NCBI GenBank assembly: GCA_038501625.1
Contig: JAZAYU010000010.1
Location: 5,787,380-5,851,379, forward strand
Reading direction: 5' to 3'
DNA: 64,000 nucleotides
From: Corbicula japonica
Taxonomy: Eukaryota; Mollusca; Bivalvia; Venerida; Cyrenidae
The translations under genes and the position numbers were made by a program. The notes beneath the pieces were generated by a model, which worked only from the letters and a program-made list of their open reading frames with translations, had not been told where the DNA came from and made no database searches. The stretch's first letter is position 1, and each line of letters begins with the position of its first letter. Of this stretch, positions 33,553 to 45,126 are shown piece after piece.

Positions 33553-33800
33553 GCGTTTTCCATAAATAAACAGGTTTTATCGCATGTATGAACAGTGTAA
33601 ATCCAGATCAGCCATTACATTCGTGCCATCTGATCATTATCAGTAATTGTAATCAGCTGTAATTAATTACTCCCTTTTGATGTAATTACATGCAAAATGA
33701 TTACATTTGAAAAATCTGATTACATTTTCTGTAATGTAATCATTACTCCTGAAAAATTAGCCTGTAATTAAAATTACTTTCTGATTATGTAATGATCACA
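33553..33800. mobile_element. TTAA MITE left half followed by a GTAATCATTAC repeat
   Basis: 33553-33637 is MITE-derived. From 33638, TCAGTAATTGTAATCAGCTG begins an AT-rich repeat with many TAATCATTAC motifs. The same unit occurs inverted at 43868-43982. Confidence 0.5.
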
Positions 33801-33963
33801 TAATTAATTTTAAAGCGATGATAAATGAATTTTGGAAAAATACAGAAATACTCAGACAGTGTAATTTTATATTATACCCAGAAATAATGATGGAGGTGGT
33901 TACATTTTTTATATAATTCTTAAATGTATGGCTAAAAAACTTACTTAACCCTTTTATGTATGC

Positions 33964-34150
33964 CAACCCTTTCCACCATATACGCCTTTTTACACATGTG
34001 CAACCAGTGTAGATCCAGTGCCATCTGATCAGGATCTGCACTGTTCGATTTTTGGTCACAAATAACCTAATTAATCAAAAAGCGAACAGTGCAGATCCTG
34101 ATCAGATGGCACGGATTCCTTAAAGGTATTTATATGGAGGAAAGGGTTAA
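33964..34150. mobile_element. TTAA MITE with deletions
   Basis: CAACCCTTTCCACCATATAC to TATGGAGGAAAGGGTTAA, 187 bp; an arm of each hairpin is lost. Confidence 0.82.
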
Positions 34151-34264
34151 AGGATTGGGCAAACTGTGTGAACCAGATCAGCTGGCAAAATCATGCACAT
34201 TCAGGCTGTCTGATCAGGATCTGCAGTGTTTGCTTTTAGATGCATATATATGGAGTAAAGAGTA
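34147..34264. mobile_element. Short TTAA MITE derivative
   Basis: It starts at the TTAA that ends the preceding copy, has one hairpin and ends TATATGGAGTAAAGAGTA. Confidence 0.6.
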
Positions 34265-34327
34265 TAATGTCACATTTCATGCAAAACTTTTTGAACATAT
34301 TTGCTCTGAGTCATAGGTTCATGTTAT

Positions 34328-34570
34328 TTAACCCTTTCCTCTAATATATGCATCTTAACACATATGCAAACAGTGTAGATCCAGATAAGCTTGCATACCT
34401 GTGCCATCTGGTCAGGATCAGCACTGTAAGCTTTTTGGTCAGAAACAACCTGAAGAATTGAAAAGGGAACTGTGTAGATCCAGATCAGATGGCACATATA
34501 GCTGAACTGGATCTACACTATTTGCCCACGCTATGAAATGAGCAATTTTATCTATTGAGGGAAGTGTTAA
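34328..34570. mobile_element. TTAA MITE
   Basis: TTAACCCTTTCCTCTAATAT to ATTGAGGGAAGTGTTAA, both hairpins diverged. Confidence 0.83.
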
Positions 34571-34783
34571 TGTTTAATAAATAATTGTGCATAAAATAAA
34601 AGCAGTGTTAAGTAGTAGTAAGCTGTATTTCATGGAAATAGAAAAAAAGGCAGCATAAAAAACTATATTTCTTGTAAAATCTAGAGATTTCAGTAGAAAC
34701 TTAAGTGAAAATAATTAAATGATTAAAAGGGATTTAGTGACAATCCACCTTTAGATAATTCAGGGAAAGATTTTATCCATTTA

Positions 34784-36630
34784 CAGTACAGCTCGGGTGT
34801 CTTTTACATTTTTCACCCGTCCACCGCGTTAATAAATCAGTACGGGTGGAAATTCACCGCGAATATGTCCTTCCGACGCGGCGATTTCCGGGTGATTTGC
34901 CGTGATTCGCGGCGATAATTCGGCAGTCATTCTCGCTCTTCTCGTGTTCATTGTCAGCAGTTTAGCTTCAGGGTCGATCGCGGAGGATCGCGGTGAAAAA
35001 TCTTTCGAGAAACGAGTGTTAATTAACAATTAAAATGTAGTTTTTTTAATGTAAAACATTCTTTCTTTAACCAATTTGAACGTAATATTGTATCAAAATA
35101 ATGTAAAAATTTTAGTCGCGTAATCGGACGTGCCGATTCGTCAGCATTAAACAAAAAAAATTTGTTTGTTTGCATATCTTCTGTGAAAATATCCAGTTTC
35201 TTAATAAATGTAATAACTTTTTAACATAACAGAGCTTGGTTTTATCACCGACGCCCGATTTTTGCAAACTGGCATAAATTAGTCAATAACTATTTTGAAA
35301 GTGCTTACCTGCCAACGTAAGAAGCTTGGGGTTAATTAATCCATATAAAACACAAATTATCAACAGCTTTGTTGATTGCCAAACAAAAGTGACACACTAC
35401 TCAACGACAAATCAACTCTTCAACGAACATTTTGAATGCAATGAGTAAGTCGTGAACACAAACATTGTTTATTTAAATAACATTTGTCACAGGCATATGC
35501 TATTAATTTCCAGCATGTTTTGATTATACAATGTACAACTCTAATTTGTTTCGAGCAATCTTAATTTTTTGTTGAGAGTTGACTAATGAGTCAATCTGTT
35601 AAGAATAAAGAACGCCGACGTTTGATCAATAGTTTTTTAACCCAACACGGCACCTTTGATCTCGGAAAATCAGTATTACTCGTCGGCGTTCTTTTTGAAG
35701 TTAATAAACAGAAGTGATGATGAAATATACAATGCTAACACACAGGTGTTCAAACAGGTGTTGATTTCTCATAAATAAAGATGTTTTAGGAAGGGATTGG
35801 GGAAAAATACTGACAAGATGGATTTTATACATGTAGCTAATGTACTTGGCTGTTATATTTCACCGTTATTTATTTTCTCAGCATGTTCGGAGTAATTATT
35901 AAAAAGAATATTATACATTTATCTTTCATCAAAATAACAAGTAAGGAAACGATAAGGTAAGAACGACAAAATTTTTATTCACTTTTCTCTCTCGATAATG
36001 ATCAATTATTTCCAGTTTACTGTGTGTTTCAACCGCATTTATACTCGTATTTTAAATGACATTGAAATCCGATCTGAGGCATAAATACTCTACTTGTCGA
36101 TGAATTCTTATAATTTGCCGTAAAATAATTAACAATTTAATAACCGTTGTTCACTTTTTAAATGAGTTTACTCATTCTAAAAGATTTTTTTGTAATGTTT
36201 GCAAGCTAGTTATTTTGCAATGACCGTGACAACATACCACTTAGAAGCATAATTGGCAGCAATTTACGGGGCATGCACAAAGGTGTTTATGTCAACACGG
36301 AAGGTGTGAAAACTCCACTGTTTCAAATAATGGACAATATATTTGTGCATTGATCAAGTTTAAGTCTTTTCTTTGATACGAAAATACGAACAACATATTT
36401 CTTTTTACATTTGTAAATAAATAAATTCGGAAGAATGTCTTTAAATCGCAGGTAAATCTTCACCGCGATTCGCGCTGATAAATCGCGGCAAATCACCGTG
36501 ATTTTCTTGTCAAGTGATCGCGGTGGCAAGATCGACGATCACCCGTGATCACCCGAAAAAAATTGGATGTCGCGTTGACCCTGAAACGCGGTGATGGGTG
36601 AAAAATGTAAATGACACCCGACCTGTACTG
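34784..36630. mobile_element. CAGTACAG pogo/mariner-type element, 1847 bp
   Basis: The left end CAGTACAGCTCGGGTGTC and the complement of the right end CAGTACAGGTCGGGTGTC extend to 35 bp (TTTACATTTTTCACCC) with two differences. TA flanks both sides (34782-34783, 36631-36632). Subterminal GC-rich segments with many CACCGCG and CGCGGTG motifs continue the symmetry. No transposase frame. Base composition is higher in GC near the ends than in the middle. Confidence 0.82.
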
Positions 36631-36937
36631 TATAACAAAGTTTTAATGGAGCAAAGTGGTTTCCATAGTTTTGTAATTTTTAAAAACTTACCACTGAACT
36701 TTTATTAGAGTACCTTTATTACATTTGGAAAAAGCTAAATGTTAATGGATATGATTATTTTTTTTAGTGACACTCAATTAACAATTAATCCGTTTTTCCA
36801 ACAATGTCCCAGGTGTTATTTGCGATTATGATTATGATAGTGTACAAAATTAAGCCTATGGCAATAGCTTTTGATTATGAGATGACCAACTTAAGTCAAA
36901 GTGGTTAACTCTAATATAAATTTTACTTATTCTTGAT

Positions 36938-37073
36938 ATTCTTTACTGCATGCATAAGGGCATTATTTTGTGGACAAACAGTGTAAAGATCAGCCATCAA
37001 GTCCTTGCCATCTAATCAGGATTTTAACTGTTCACCCTAGCAATAAATGTCTACCTATGGAGTAATGGGTTAA
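36938..37073. mobile_element. TTAA MITE, decayed and deleted
   Basis: Only parts of the hairpins remain; the end CCTATGGAGTAATGGGTTAA is clear. Confidence 0.6.
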
Positions 37074-37259
37074 AATAATAGCCTTAGAAGAACAATTTCA
37101 CTTTAATGTGCAATCTTGAAGTGTCAATAATAACATCAAAGTGAGCTTAGCAGTGCTGGATCAATTACTTAACCCTTTCCTCCCTATATAAGCATTTTAG
37201 CTCACCTGTCACATAGTGACAGGGTGAGCTTTTGTGATCGCCCTTCGTCCGGCGTCCAT

Positions 37260-39015
37260 TCACAATTGTTGTCCGCACTCTAGTGGTCTTAATTTTTATT
37301 TGATCTTCTTCAAACTTAGGCAGAATGTTTATCTCAATGATAACTAGGTCAAGTTTGAAATTGGGTCATGTGACCTTGAAATCTAGGTCATTAGGTAAAA
37401 TTATAGAAAAAGCTTGTCCACACTCTAGCAGTCTTAATTTGCGATCTTCTTTAAACTTGGTCAGAATGTTTATCTCAATGATATCTAGATCAAGTTTGTA
37501 ACTGGGTCATGTGACCCTTAAAACTAGGTCACTAGGTCAAATTAATAAAAAAGCTTGTCTGCACTCTTACGGTCTTAATTTTTGTCAGATCTTCTTCAAA
37601 CTTGGTCAGAATGTATCTCAATGATATCTTGGTCAAGTTTGAAACTGGGTCATGTGACCTTGAAATCTAGGTCATTGGGTCAAATTATAGAAAAGCTTGT
37701 CCGCACTCTAGTGGTCTTAATTTTGGTGGGATCTTCTTCAAACATGGTCAGAATGTTTATCTCAATGACATCTAGTTCAAGTTCGAAACTGGGCCATGTG
37801 ACTTTGAAAACTAGGTCACTAGGTCTAATTATAGAAAAAGCTTGTCCGCACTCTATTGGTCTTAATTTTGCTTAGATCTTCTTCAAACTTGGTCAGAATG
37901 TCTATCTCAATGATATCTAGGTCAAGTTCAGAACTGGGTCATGTGACCTTGAAAACTAGGTCACTAGGTCAAATTAAAGAAAAAGCTTGTCCTCACTCTA
38001 GCGGTCTTCATTTTGGCATGATGTTCTTCAAACTTGGTCAGAATAGTTATCTCAATGACATCTAGTTCAAGTTCGAAACTGGGTCATTTGACCTTGAAAA
38101 CTAGGTAACTAGGTCAAATTATAGAAAAAGCTTTTCCTCACTCTAGCGGTCTTAATTTTGGTCAGATCTATTTCAAACTAGGTCAGAATGTCTATCTCAA
38201 TGATATCTAGGTCAGGTTTGTAACTGGGTAATGTGACCTTGAAAACTAGGTCACAAGTCGAATCAAAGAAAAAGCTCGTCCCCACTCCAGCGGTCTTAAT
38301 TTTGGTGGGATCTTCTTCAATCTTGGTCATAATGTTTACCTCATCTAGGTCAAGTTTGTAACTGGATCATGTCACCTTAAAATCTAGGTCACTAGGTCAA
38401 ATTAAAGAAAAAGCTCATCCACACTCTACCAGTCTTAATTTTGGTCCGATCTTCTTCAAACTTGTTCAAAATGTTTATCTCCGTAATATCTAGGTCAAGT
38501 TCGAAAGTGGGTCATGTGCCCTTGAAAACTAGGTCACAAGGTCAAAATATTGAAAAAACTTTTCCTCACTGTCTTGATTTTGGTCCAATCTTCTTCAAAC
38601 TTGGTCAGAATGTTTATCTCAATGCCATCTAGTTCAAGTTCGAAACTGGGTTATGTGACCTTGGAAACTAGGTCAATAGGTCGAATTTTAGAAAAAGCTT
38701 GTCCCCACTCTAGCAGTTTTAGTTCTAGGCCGATTTACTTTAAGCTTGGTCAAAATGTTTATCTCAATGATATCTAGGTCAAGTTTAAAACTGGGTCATA
38801 TGACCTTGAAAACTATGTGACTATGCCAAATTATAGAAATAGCTTGTCCGCACTCTAGCGGATTTAATTTTGGTCCTCTTTTACAAACTTAGTCAGATGT
38901 TTATCTTGATGATATCTTTGTCAAGTTTGAAACTGGGTCATGTGACCTTGAAAATTAGGTCACTAGGTCAAGTTATAATAAAAGCTTGTCTGCACACTAG
39001 TGGTCTTAATTTAAG
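37260..39015 (+). repeat. Tandem array, about 12 units of ~143 bp
   Basis: Units begin near CACTCTAGCGGTCTTAATTT and contain AACTGGGTCATGTGACCTTG. Anchors lie at about 37283, 37430, 37570, 37710, 37857, 38003, 38147, 38291, 38431, 38571, 38711, 38859 and 39001. Units differ by scattered substitutions, so the array is old. Short frames here are repeat-derived. Confidence 0.9.
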
Positions 39016-39360
39016 TCTTCACTTTCATTACCATATGGTCTTTTTTCCTTTCTTGAAATTGCCATATTGCATTATGGGTTCCAGAGTTATGGCCCCTGAA
39101 AGTGCCAAAATTAACTATTTAGACATAGTCTGCACAAAGCAGCTTCATTTTTTATTTAAATTTAGCCAGACTTGTACAATACTTGAGTTACTATAAGATC
39201 TCGGTTCCTTTCTTGAACCAGCTAGATTTCATAATGGGTTCCAGAGTTATGGCCCTTGAAAGAGCCAAAGTAGGCTATTTTGACCTTTTCTCCACATTAG
39301 CAGCTTTATTTTTTTACTTGATTTTACCACACTTGCACACAACTCTTGCAAGCATTGAGC
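39015..39360 (+). repeat. Second, two-unit array in the same element
   Basis: Two copies about 170 bp apart of a block with ATGGGTTCCAGAGTTATGGC (39075 and 39235). Confidence 0.75.
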
Positions 39361-39582
39361 AATTGTTGACAGGTGAGCGACCCAGGTCCTATGGACCCTC
39401 TTGTTACGAATGTGCAACCAGTGTAGATGCAGATCAGCCAGCACATCCCTGCCGTCTGGATCTAATCTTTTCGCCCTCACAATAAAGGTGCATCTATGGA
39501 GGAAAGGGTTAATTGCTGTTTGTTCAATATATTGCCGAGGTCAGTTTATATATCGGCACAAATTTTGTTTAAAGCGTGTTAG

Positions 39583-39800
39583 CCTTTTACTCCACAAATA
39601 TGTCTTTTTGCGGGTTTTGCCTTTTATCCCATGAGTGACCAGACTAGATCCAGATCTGCCTGAACATCTGTTCAGACTGATCAGGATCCAAATTGTTATT
39701 CACTTTTGCTACCAGTGTAGATCCTGATCTGATTGCATGGCTGTGCATGCTGATCTGGATCTACACTGGTTGTCCTAGGATATTAGCCATATCCTACTGA
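39583..39800. mobile_element. TTAA MITE, strongly diverged
   Basis: CCTTTTACTCCACAAATATG and two hairpins, the second (GTGTAGATCCTGATCTGATT to CTGATCTGGATCTACACT) still clear; right end decayed. Confidence 0.6.
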
Positions 39801-40096
39801 ATAAAGTTTTCATGGAACTCGTCAGCAGCTTCCTTATTTCCGTCTATCGAAGACATAGGAATATAGTTAACTGAAATATTTATATTTGCCGGATATAAAA
39901 TGTAGGCTCTTTCAGCAGGTGAAACAGAGAATCAGCTGAAAATAGCTTCCTTATTCCCAGATGTTTATTTGTTTTGTTTTCTCAGGCTGTTAGCTTTAAA
40001 TCAAGCAAATGATTAACATTAGATTACCAAGACCTGAAATAAATTTTGCTCTGATTCTGTATATTAATGAAGGGTAGTATCAAGATGTTTTGTTTT

Positions 40097-40337
40097 TTAA
40101 CCCTTTCCTCCATAGATACCCTTTTTTGCGTGGGCGAACAGTTTAGATCCAGATCAGCCGGCACATCCGTGCCGTCTGATCAGGATCTAAACTGTTTGCC
40201 TTTTGATTCATAAGGATATTTCTAACCAAAATGTGACCAGTGCAGATCCTGATCAGACTGGACGGAAATGCTGGCTGATCTGGATCTACACTGGTCGCAC
40301 ATGCGTAAAAATGCGTATTTATGGAGGAAAGGGTTAA
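40097..40337. mobile_element. TTAA MITE, reference copy
   Basis: 241 bp with TTAA at both ends. Terminal inverted repeats are CCCTTTCCTCCATA and TATGGAGGAAAGGG. Inside are two hairpins, each about 60 bp. The first has arms AGTTTAGATCCAGATCAG and CTGATCAGGATCTAAACT around GCACATCCGTGC. The second has arms AGTGCAGATCCTGATCAG and CTGATCTGGATCTACACT. A short centre, TTTGATTCATAAGGATATTT, links them. TTAA targets and ends starting CCC fit piggyBac-type transposition. No transposase frame is present here. Confidence 0.93.
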
Positions 40338-41069
40338 AAAAAGTTGAAAAATTACACTAAAATACGGTGATTTTTATAGTATTCATTTTTGTGGGGTACC
40401 AACTTTAATGGATTTTGTCGGCAGATTGAACCACTAATTTGAAACTACCGCGTTATGTATTATTTGACATAAACATATTAAAAAAAGTTCAAAAACATGA
40501 AATTAGGAATTTTGACCGAGAACCATTAAATTATATGCCTACCTATAAATTATAAATGCATTAATCATATCTGAAAAAGTTATACTATGTTTGCTAATGC
40601 ATACTTCAGAAACTGCAGAATTTATTTGTCTTGCACACTAGATCTGGTGTTTAGTCCAGGGCTAATTTTTGTATCAGTCAAAACTAACACACTTGACAGA
40701 TGCTTATATTTTTTTTTGTCCTGAATCTGAGAAATTAATTTCACAGAAGTGGGTCACCTGATTGATTGATATAAATATACAAAGATATATTCCCTACAAA
40801 TTAGGTCATATATTGGGAATAGGAAACCCAACTACTGTGCCTTATGAATTCTGATTATATCCATCAATCTCACAGTATGTTTTAAATATCTGACGGGAAT
40901 GTGACTGACGTGCAGTAAGAATAATGGCAATTTTTAGCTTGAATAGAGACATGAGGAAAGTGAAAGACACGTCAGGCATCCGTAACAGTACTCTACTATG
41001 GACAAATATTGACAAGCATTATGGCACTGTGTTTGCATATTTTATACAACTTTCTTGGGCTTATGTTTC

Positions 41070-41247
41070 AGAGATCGGCTTAGAACTGTGAGAACTGGGA
41101 TAAGTTTTTCCAATGAACGGAGAAGTTTTGAAAGTTTTCGGCTTTCCATATGAAACATATATAGAGAAAAACTAAGTATCACTTGGCTAAGTATTGGACG
41201 GAGAAGTTTTGGAAATTTGGGACACTATTTCTCCCAAGTCTCCCACA
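41070..41247. repeat. Dispersed repeat with GGGAGAAGTTT blocks, copy 1
   Basis: GATAAGTTTTTCCAATGAAC through TCTCCCAAGTCTCCC. The same order of blocks recurs at 44020-44178. No inverted ends identified. Confidence 0.45.
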
Positions 41248-41281
41248 AAGCAATTTCCTGTGTTTCGACAATATTTTTAAA

Positions 41282-41408
41282 TTTCCTCACACCCAGACTC
41301 ATACATGTAACTGGATCTACAGTTTGGTTCTTAGTCAAAAACCTTAGAATGAATCTGAAAGTAAACAGTGTAGATCTTAATCAGAATGCAAAGATTTGCA
41401 GCTGATCT
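41282..41408. mobile_element. Decayed TTAA MITE fragment
   Basis: It holds AACAGTGTAGATCTTAATCA and AGCTGATCTGG next to the foldback at 41409. Outer ends are gone. Confidence 0.45.
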
Positions 41409-41556
41409 GGGCGCAAGATTATAAAACTAAATCTGGAGATAAGTCTCAAATCTAAAGGATCTGATTGGCTGAAATGGCGACCAGTTGCCATTTCAGCCAA
41501 TCAGATCCTTGAGATTTGAGACTGATCTCAAATCTTAGTTTTATTATCTTGGGCCC
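41409..41556. mobile_element. CCAAT foldback element, GGGCCC-ended variant
   Basis: GGGCGCAAGATTATAAAACT to AGTTTTATTATCTTGGGCCC. It uses GATCCTTGAGATTTGAG arms rather than GATGCTTGAG, a subfamily shared with 56898-57043. Confidence 0.85.
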
Positions 41557-41557
41557 T

Positions 41558-41670
41558 GGGCTCAAGATTATAAAACTTCTATTGAGACAAGTCTCAAAAC
41601 TCAAGTATCTGATTGGCTAACAAGTCTCCATCTCAATGGTCTAATGTCTCAGTTTTATAAATCTGGGCCC
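41558..41670. mobile_element. Shortened foldback element abutting the previous one
   Basis: GGGCTCAAGATTATAAAACT to GTTTTATAAATCTGGGCCC, inner right arm deleted. Confidence 0.65.
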
Positions 41671-42141
41671 TTGATCTACAATGAGCTCCCATGTACCTAC
41701 TTAGGGTTAAAGATTTTACCATAATCCTTGCAGAATTCATGAAAATCCCATACTTCTGCATGTTCAAAGTCTGACATGTTACATCACTAGTAATAATTAA
41801 GATGTTGTTCAGAAATGATGTTTATGTCATCAAAGACCTTGTATATAGTTAAGATAATTTGAAAATGATGCCATTTTATAAAAAGTAAAACAAAGTTACT
41901 CATGTACTGAGTCATAAAACCTTCACTATGAAAGTTTTGTCTGGGATTTGTGGGTGGAAATGCAACTCTTAAGTTGCATTTTTAGAACAGCATCAGAGAA
42001 GGATCAAAAAAGGATAAAATTTTGCTTGTAAATTTTGCCTATTTCTGAGAAAGTATTATAACTTAGACTGACATAATGCTGTGATGAAATCTCTGAGGAA
42101 CTTTAAAGAGACATTAGAATATAGAAAAGGAAAGTTGCATG

Positions 42142-42367
42142 ATAACCCTTTACTCCATAAATACTTTATCATGTGGGCGAACAGTGTAGATCCAGATCAC
42201 TGGGCATATCCTTGATATCTGATCAGGCTCTACACTGTTTGCTTTAAGATTCATAATTATATTTCTGATCAAGAAAATGAAGTGTAGATCGGATGGCTAG
42301 GATGCGCCAGCTGATCTGTATCTACAATATTTTTGCATGTGATAAAACTTTTATATGTGGAGTAAAG
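42142..42367. mobile_element. TTAA MITE
   Basis: ATAACCCTTTACTCCATAAA to ATGTGGAGTAAAGACTT. The first hairpin is good, the second partly lost. Confidence 0.72.
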
Positions 42368-42652
42368 ACTTCTGGTCCAAGACCTACTCAGTGAAAGTCA
42401 TATAGCTGGTTGTTGCATTAGTAATTTTTAGTGCCAGTTTGAATAATTTATGAATGTCTGATATTCAGTATAAGCAACAAAATCTGTCTTTGGGCCAGGT
42501 CATTGAAAATGGTGTCCTATGGTGTCATATGTTTTGACATTTTAGTTGTTACTAAAATTTGGAACAAACTCACAATTATCTATAATTTCTTCCTAACTGT
42601 TATGTGATCTTGGCACACAATATGATTATGTGATTTAACTTTTACTGCAAAT

Positions 42653-43785
42653 TAGGGATGGCAACGAGTAGTAAAATTGGTACTCGAGTACTCGGACGAT
42701 CTTCCGATCGAGTACTCGAGTACTCGAACGATTTCCGATTTTAATAGAGATAATACCGTTCGTGTAATATCAGCTTCAACCTACTCAGTATTTATACCAT
42801 ATACCAACTTTTAATAAAGATTTACACAACAAAAGTGTGTTATATCTTTAATTTGTGTTTTGTTATTTTATTATTTTATATTTTTAAAATAAATAAACAA
42901 ATTGTATCAAAGTTACAACACAGTCATGCGAAATGTACATATACGGTGGTCAGAATAATATTATGTCGTGAAATAATCAAATCAAATAAATTAATCGAAC
43001 TAAACTAAAACCATGGAGCTCATCTGTCTGCTTTTTGGGGGTGGTCTCGTTTCATGTTTCAACTTAAGCATGGTTAAGCATGTTTGTAGTTCCCCCGATG
43101 TAGACCAACTCGAAACTACATTTGACTGTTTTTCCGTCTGCTGCCCGTTTGAAGTAACTCCACGCAGACGACTTTGCGGGAGGCATTTTGCTGATGTAAT
43201 ACAGTTATTAATTCGGTCTTTAATTAAAGAATGTGATACTAAACATTACCATCATTTTACTTTATCTTTTTATTTTCATTAATATTCATAGATTGCGTCA
43301 TTCACCAATAAAAAATTAGAAATTATCATCACATGCAAGTGCACCAATCAATGACTATATAGGGCGGTCTTGATTTTCAATATGAAGCGCCAATTATCTA
43401 ATTGTCAAACAATACATTTGTGCGAAATGGGTACCACAGTTGATTGGCAAACAATAGATCTGTATTACCGTTATACAAACATTGCTTATTGACATTATTG
43501 ACAAGTGCCATTTGGGACCCTTATTTGGCAGTTTGTTATTTCACAACAATGACACTTCAACTTCAAAGCGTAAAATACGTCACCTGTAGCGATTAAGTGC
43601 ATCGCGCATAGTGTCTTATTGCCACCGTGCCGTATATCGAAACGAATTATAAACAAAGAAACGGATTTCCTTTTTTAATATCAAATTTTTTATTTTTTTC
43701 CGATTACTCGAGTAGTAGATTTAGTACTCGATACTCGGACGTTCGATCGAGTACTCGAGTACTCGAGTAGTCGATGCCATCCCTA
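42653..43785. mobile_element. hAT element, non-autonomous, 1133 bp
   Basis: Ends TAGGGATGGCAACGAGTAG and its complement CTACTCGAGTAGTCGATGCC to ATCCCTA. CTGCAAAT is duplicated exactly at 42645-42652 and 43786-43793. Both ends contain arrays of CGAGTACTCGAGTACTCG. TAGGGATGGC-type ends and 8-bp duplications are diagnostic of the hAT superfamily. The interior has an unrecognised 89-codon frame (43013-43282, MELICLLFGG and onward) that does not resemble a transposase. Confidence 0.92.
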
Positions 43786-43867
43786 CTGCAAATGCATAAT
43801 AAGCAGTATTGTCTGCTCAACTAAATGACATCATGTCAAAGTCCAGAAGTTCAAAAAATTGAGCTGA

Positions 43868-43982
43868 CAGTAATGATTAAATTACAGTAAATTTAATTAG
43901 GTTTTTCTGATGTAATCATTACATATGGATATGATTACTTCAGAAGTGAGTAATCATTACAGCTGATTACAATTACTGATAA
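43868..43982. repeat. GTAATCATTAC repeat, inverted copy
   Basis: It ends AGCTGATTACAATTACTGAT, the complement of the start of the repeat at 33638, with the same internal TAATCATTAC motifs. Confidence 0.5.
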
Positions 43983-44019
43983 TGCTTACCCCAGGCCTGT
44001 CCAGGACACTGGGATTGGA

Positions 44020-44178
44020 TTAGGCTCTGAGAATAGGGAGAAGTTTTTCCAATTTTAGGGAGATGTTTTGAAACTTTTCAGATTTCTATATGAAACTTAT
44101 CAGAAAATACTTCTCCCTTAGCTGAGCAGAGAGGGAGAAGTTTAGCAAATTTAGGAGATTATTTCTCCCAAGTCTCCA
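44020..44178. repeat. Dispersed repeat with GGGAGAAGTTT blocks, copy 2
   Basis: AATAGGGAGAAGTTTTTCCA through TTTCTCCCAAGTCTCC, parallel to 41070-41247. Confidence 0.45.
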
Positions 44179-44544
44179 TCCCACTAAGCCATTCCGTGGT
44201 CCAGAAGACACTATTTTCTGCTACATGTTCCATATAAGGCTGGCATTTTGCTAGCTGTTTGGGATGAGCTATTTGAAATCCATTATAGGCTAATAATTTC
44301 TGGAAAAAGAAAAATTGGGAAAACTCTGACCCATGGATTGGTATTATTAAATTGTAGACTGTTAAATGTTGATAAAATGAAAAAAATCTTACAATAATAG
44401 TTGATAGTTTGGCCACATTTTAAAGACTTTGTTTGATTTAATGCTTCCTGTTGAAGTATTTGGGGCATGTAGGCAAACAAGTAATAAATGAGTTTTGACA
44501 AGTTTAGATTCTTTTCAATATTGTTGTTGTCTCCTTATTTAAAG

Positions 44545-44970
44545 AAGAGTTGAGACTTGTTTAGAAGACCAGTCTAGCAACTCCAGCTTGTGATTGGTCA
44601 GTTTGGAGACTGGTCTTGTTTTCAGCCAATCAGATTCTCAAGATTTGAGACAGGTCACCAGCGGTAGGATCAGTCTAGAAATTCCAGCTTGTGATTGGTC
44701 AGTTTTGAAACTGTTCTTATTTTCAGCCAATTAGATGCTTAAGTATGAAGACTCTTCCCCAGTAGAAGGATCAGTCTTGAAATTCCATCTTGTGATTGGT
44801 CAGTTTTGAAACTGTTCTTATTTTCAGCCAATTAGATGCTTAAGTATGAAGACTCTTCCCCAGTAGAAGGATCAGTCTTGAAATTCCATCTTGTGATTGG
44901 TCAGTTTGAAGTTGGGTCTTATTTTAGCCAATTAGCTGCTAAAGATTGGAGACTGGTCTCCGGCTGCAGA
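44545..44970. repeat. Tandem repeat of 101 bp related to the CCAAT foldbacks
   Basis: Anchors AGGATCAGTCT lie at 44666, 44767 and 44868. Each unit holds TGTGATTGGTCAG and TTTTCAGCCAAT. Two adjacent units are almost identical, so that duplication is recent. Confidence 0.8.
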
Positions 44971-44979
44971 CCAACTTCA

Positions 44980-45126
44980 GTGCCCAAGGTTATAAAACTG
45001 AGCATGGAAACCAGTCTCAAATCTCAAGCATCTGATTGGCTGAAATGGCGACTGGTCGCCATTTCAGCCAATCAGATGCTTGAGATTTGAGACTGGTTTC
45101 CAATCTCAGCTTTATAACCTTCAGAC
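44980..45126. mobile_element. CCAAT foldback element, nearly perfect
   Basis: GTGCCCAAGGTTATAAAACT to GCTTTATAACCTTCAGACC, closely similar to 31357-31504 and directly beside the 101-bp tandem. Confidence 0.9.

Larger units (their letters stand above)
37199..39403 (+). mobile_element. Helentron-like tandem-array element, 2205 bp
   Basis: The 5' end AGCTCACCTGTCACATAGTG folds into a hairpin with GACAGGGTGAGCT. The same sequence recurs inverted just before the 3' end (GACAGGTGAGC, 39368-39378). It is followed by the hairpin GGTCCTATGGACC, then CTCTTG. Insertion is between T residues. Asymmetric inverted ends, a 3' hairpin and T/T targets are the described marks of Helentron-type rolling-circle elements. 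No Rep/helicase frame, so non-autonomous. Confidence 0.82.
37169..39512. mobile_element. TTAA MITE split by a 2.2-kb Helentron-like element
   Basis: TTAACCCTTTCCTCCCTATA (37169-37198) and TTACGAATGTGCAACCAGTG to ATGGAGGAAAGGGTTAA (39404-39512) are the two parts of one MITE. The remaining part is also internally deleted. Confidence 0.88.

Noticed and set aside
37260..39015. A CRISPR-like array
   Set aside because: Units are contiguous and alike over their whole 143 bp. There are no unique spacers and the context is eukaryotic.
37582..39196. Chain of frames with repeated KLGHVTLKTRSLGQ-like peptide
   Set aside because: It follows the 143-bp array of the Helentron-like element. Frames shift between units and no unit is conserved at the protein level.
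43013..43282. 89-codon frame inside the hAT element
   Set aside because: No hAT dimerisation or DDE motif visible, and no splice context. It may be captured or chance sequence.
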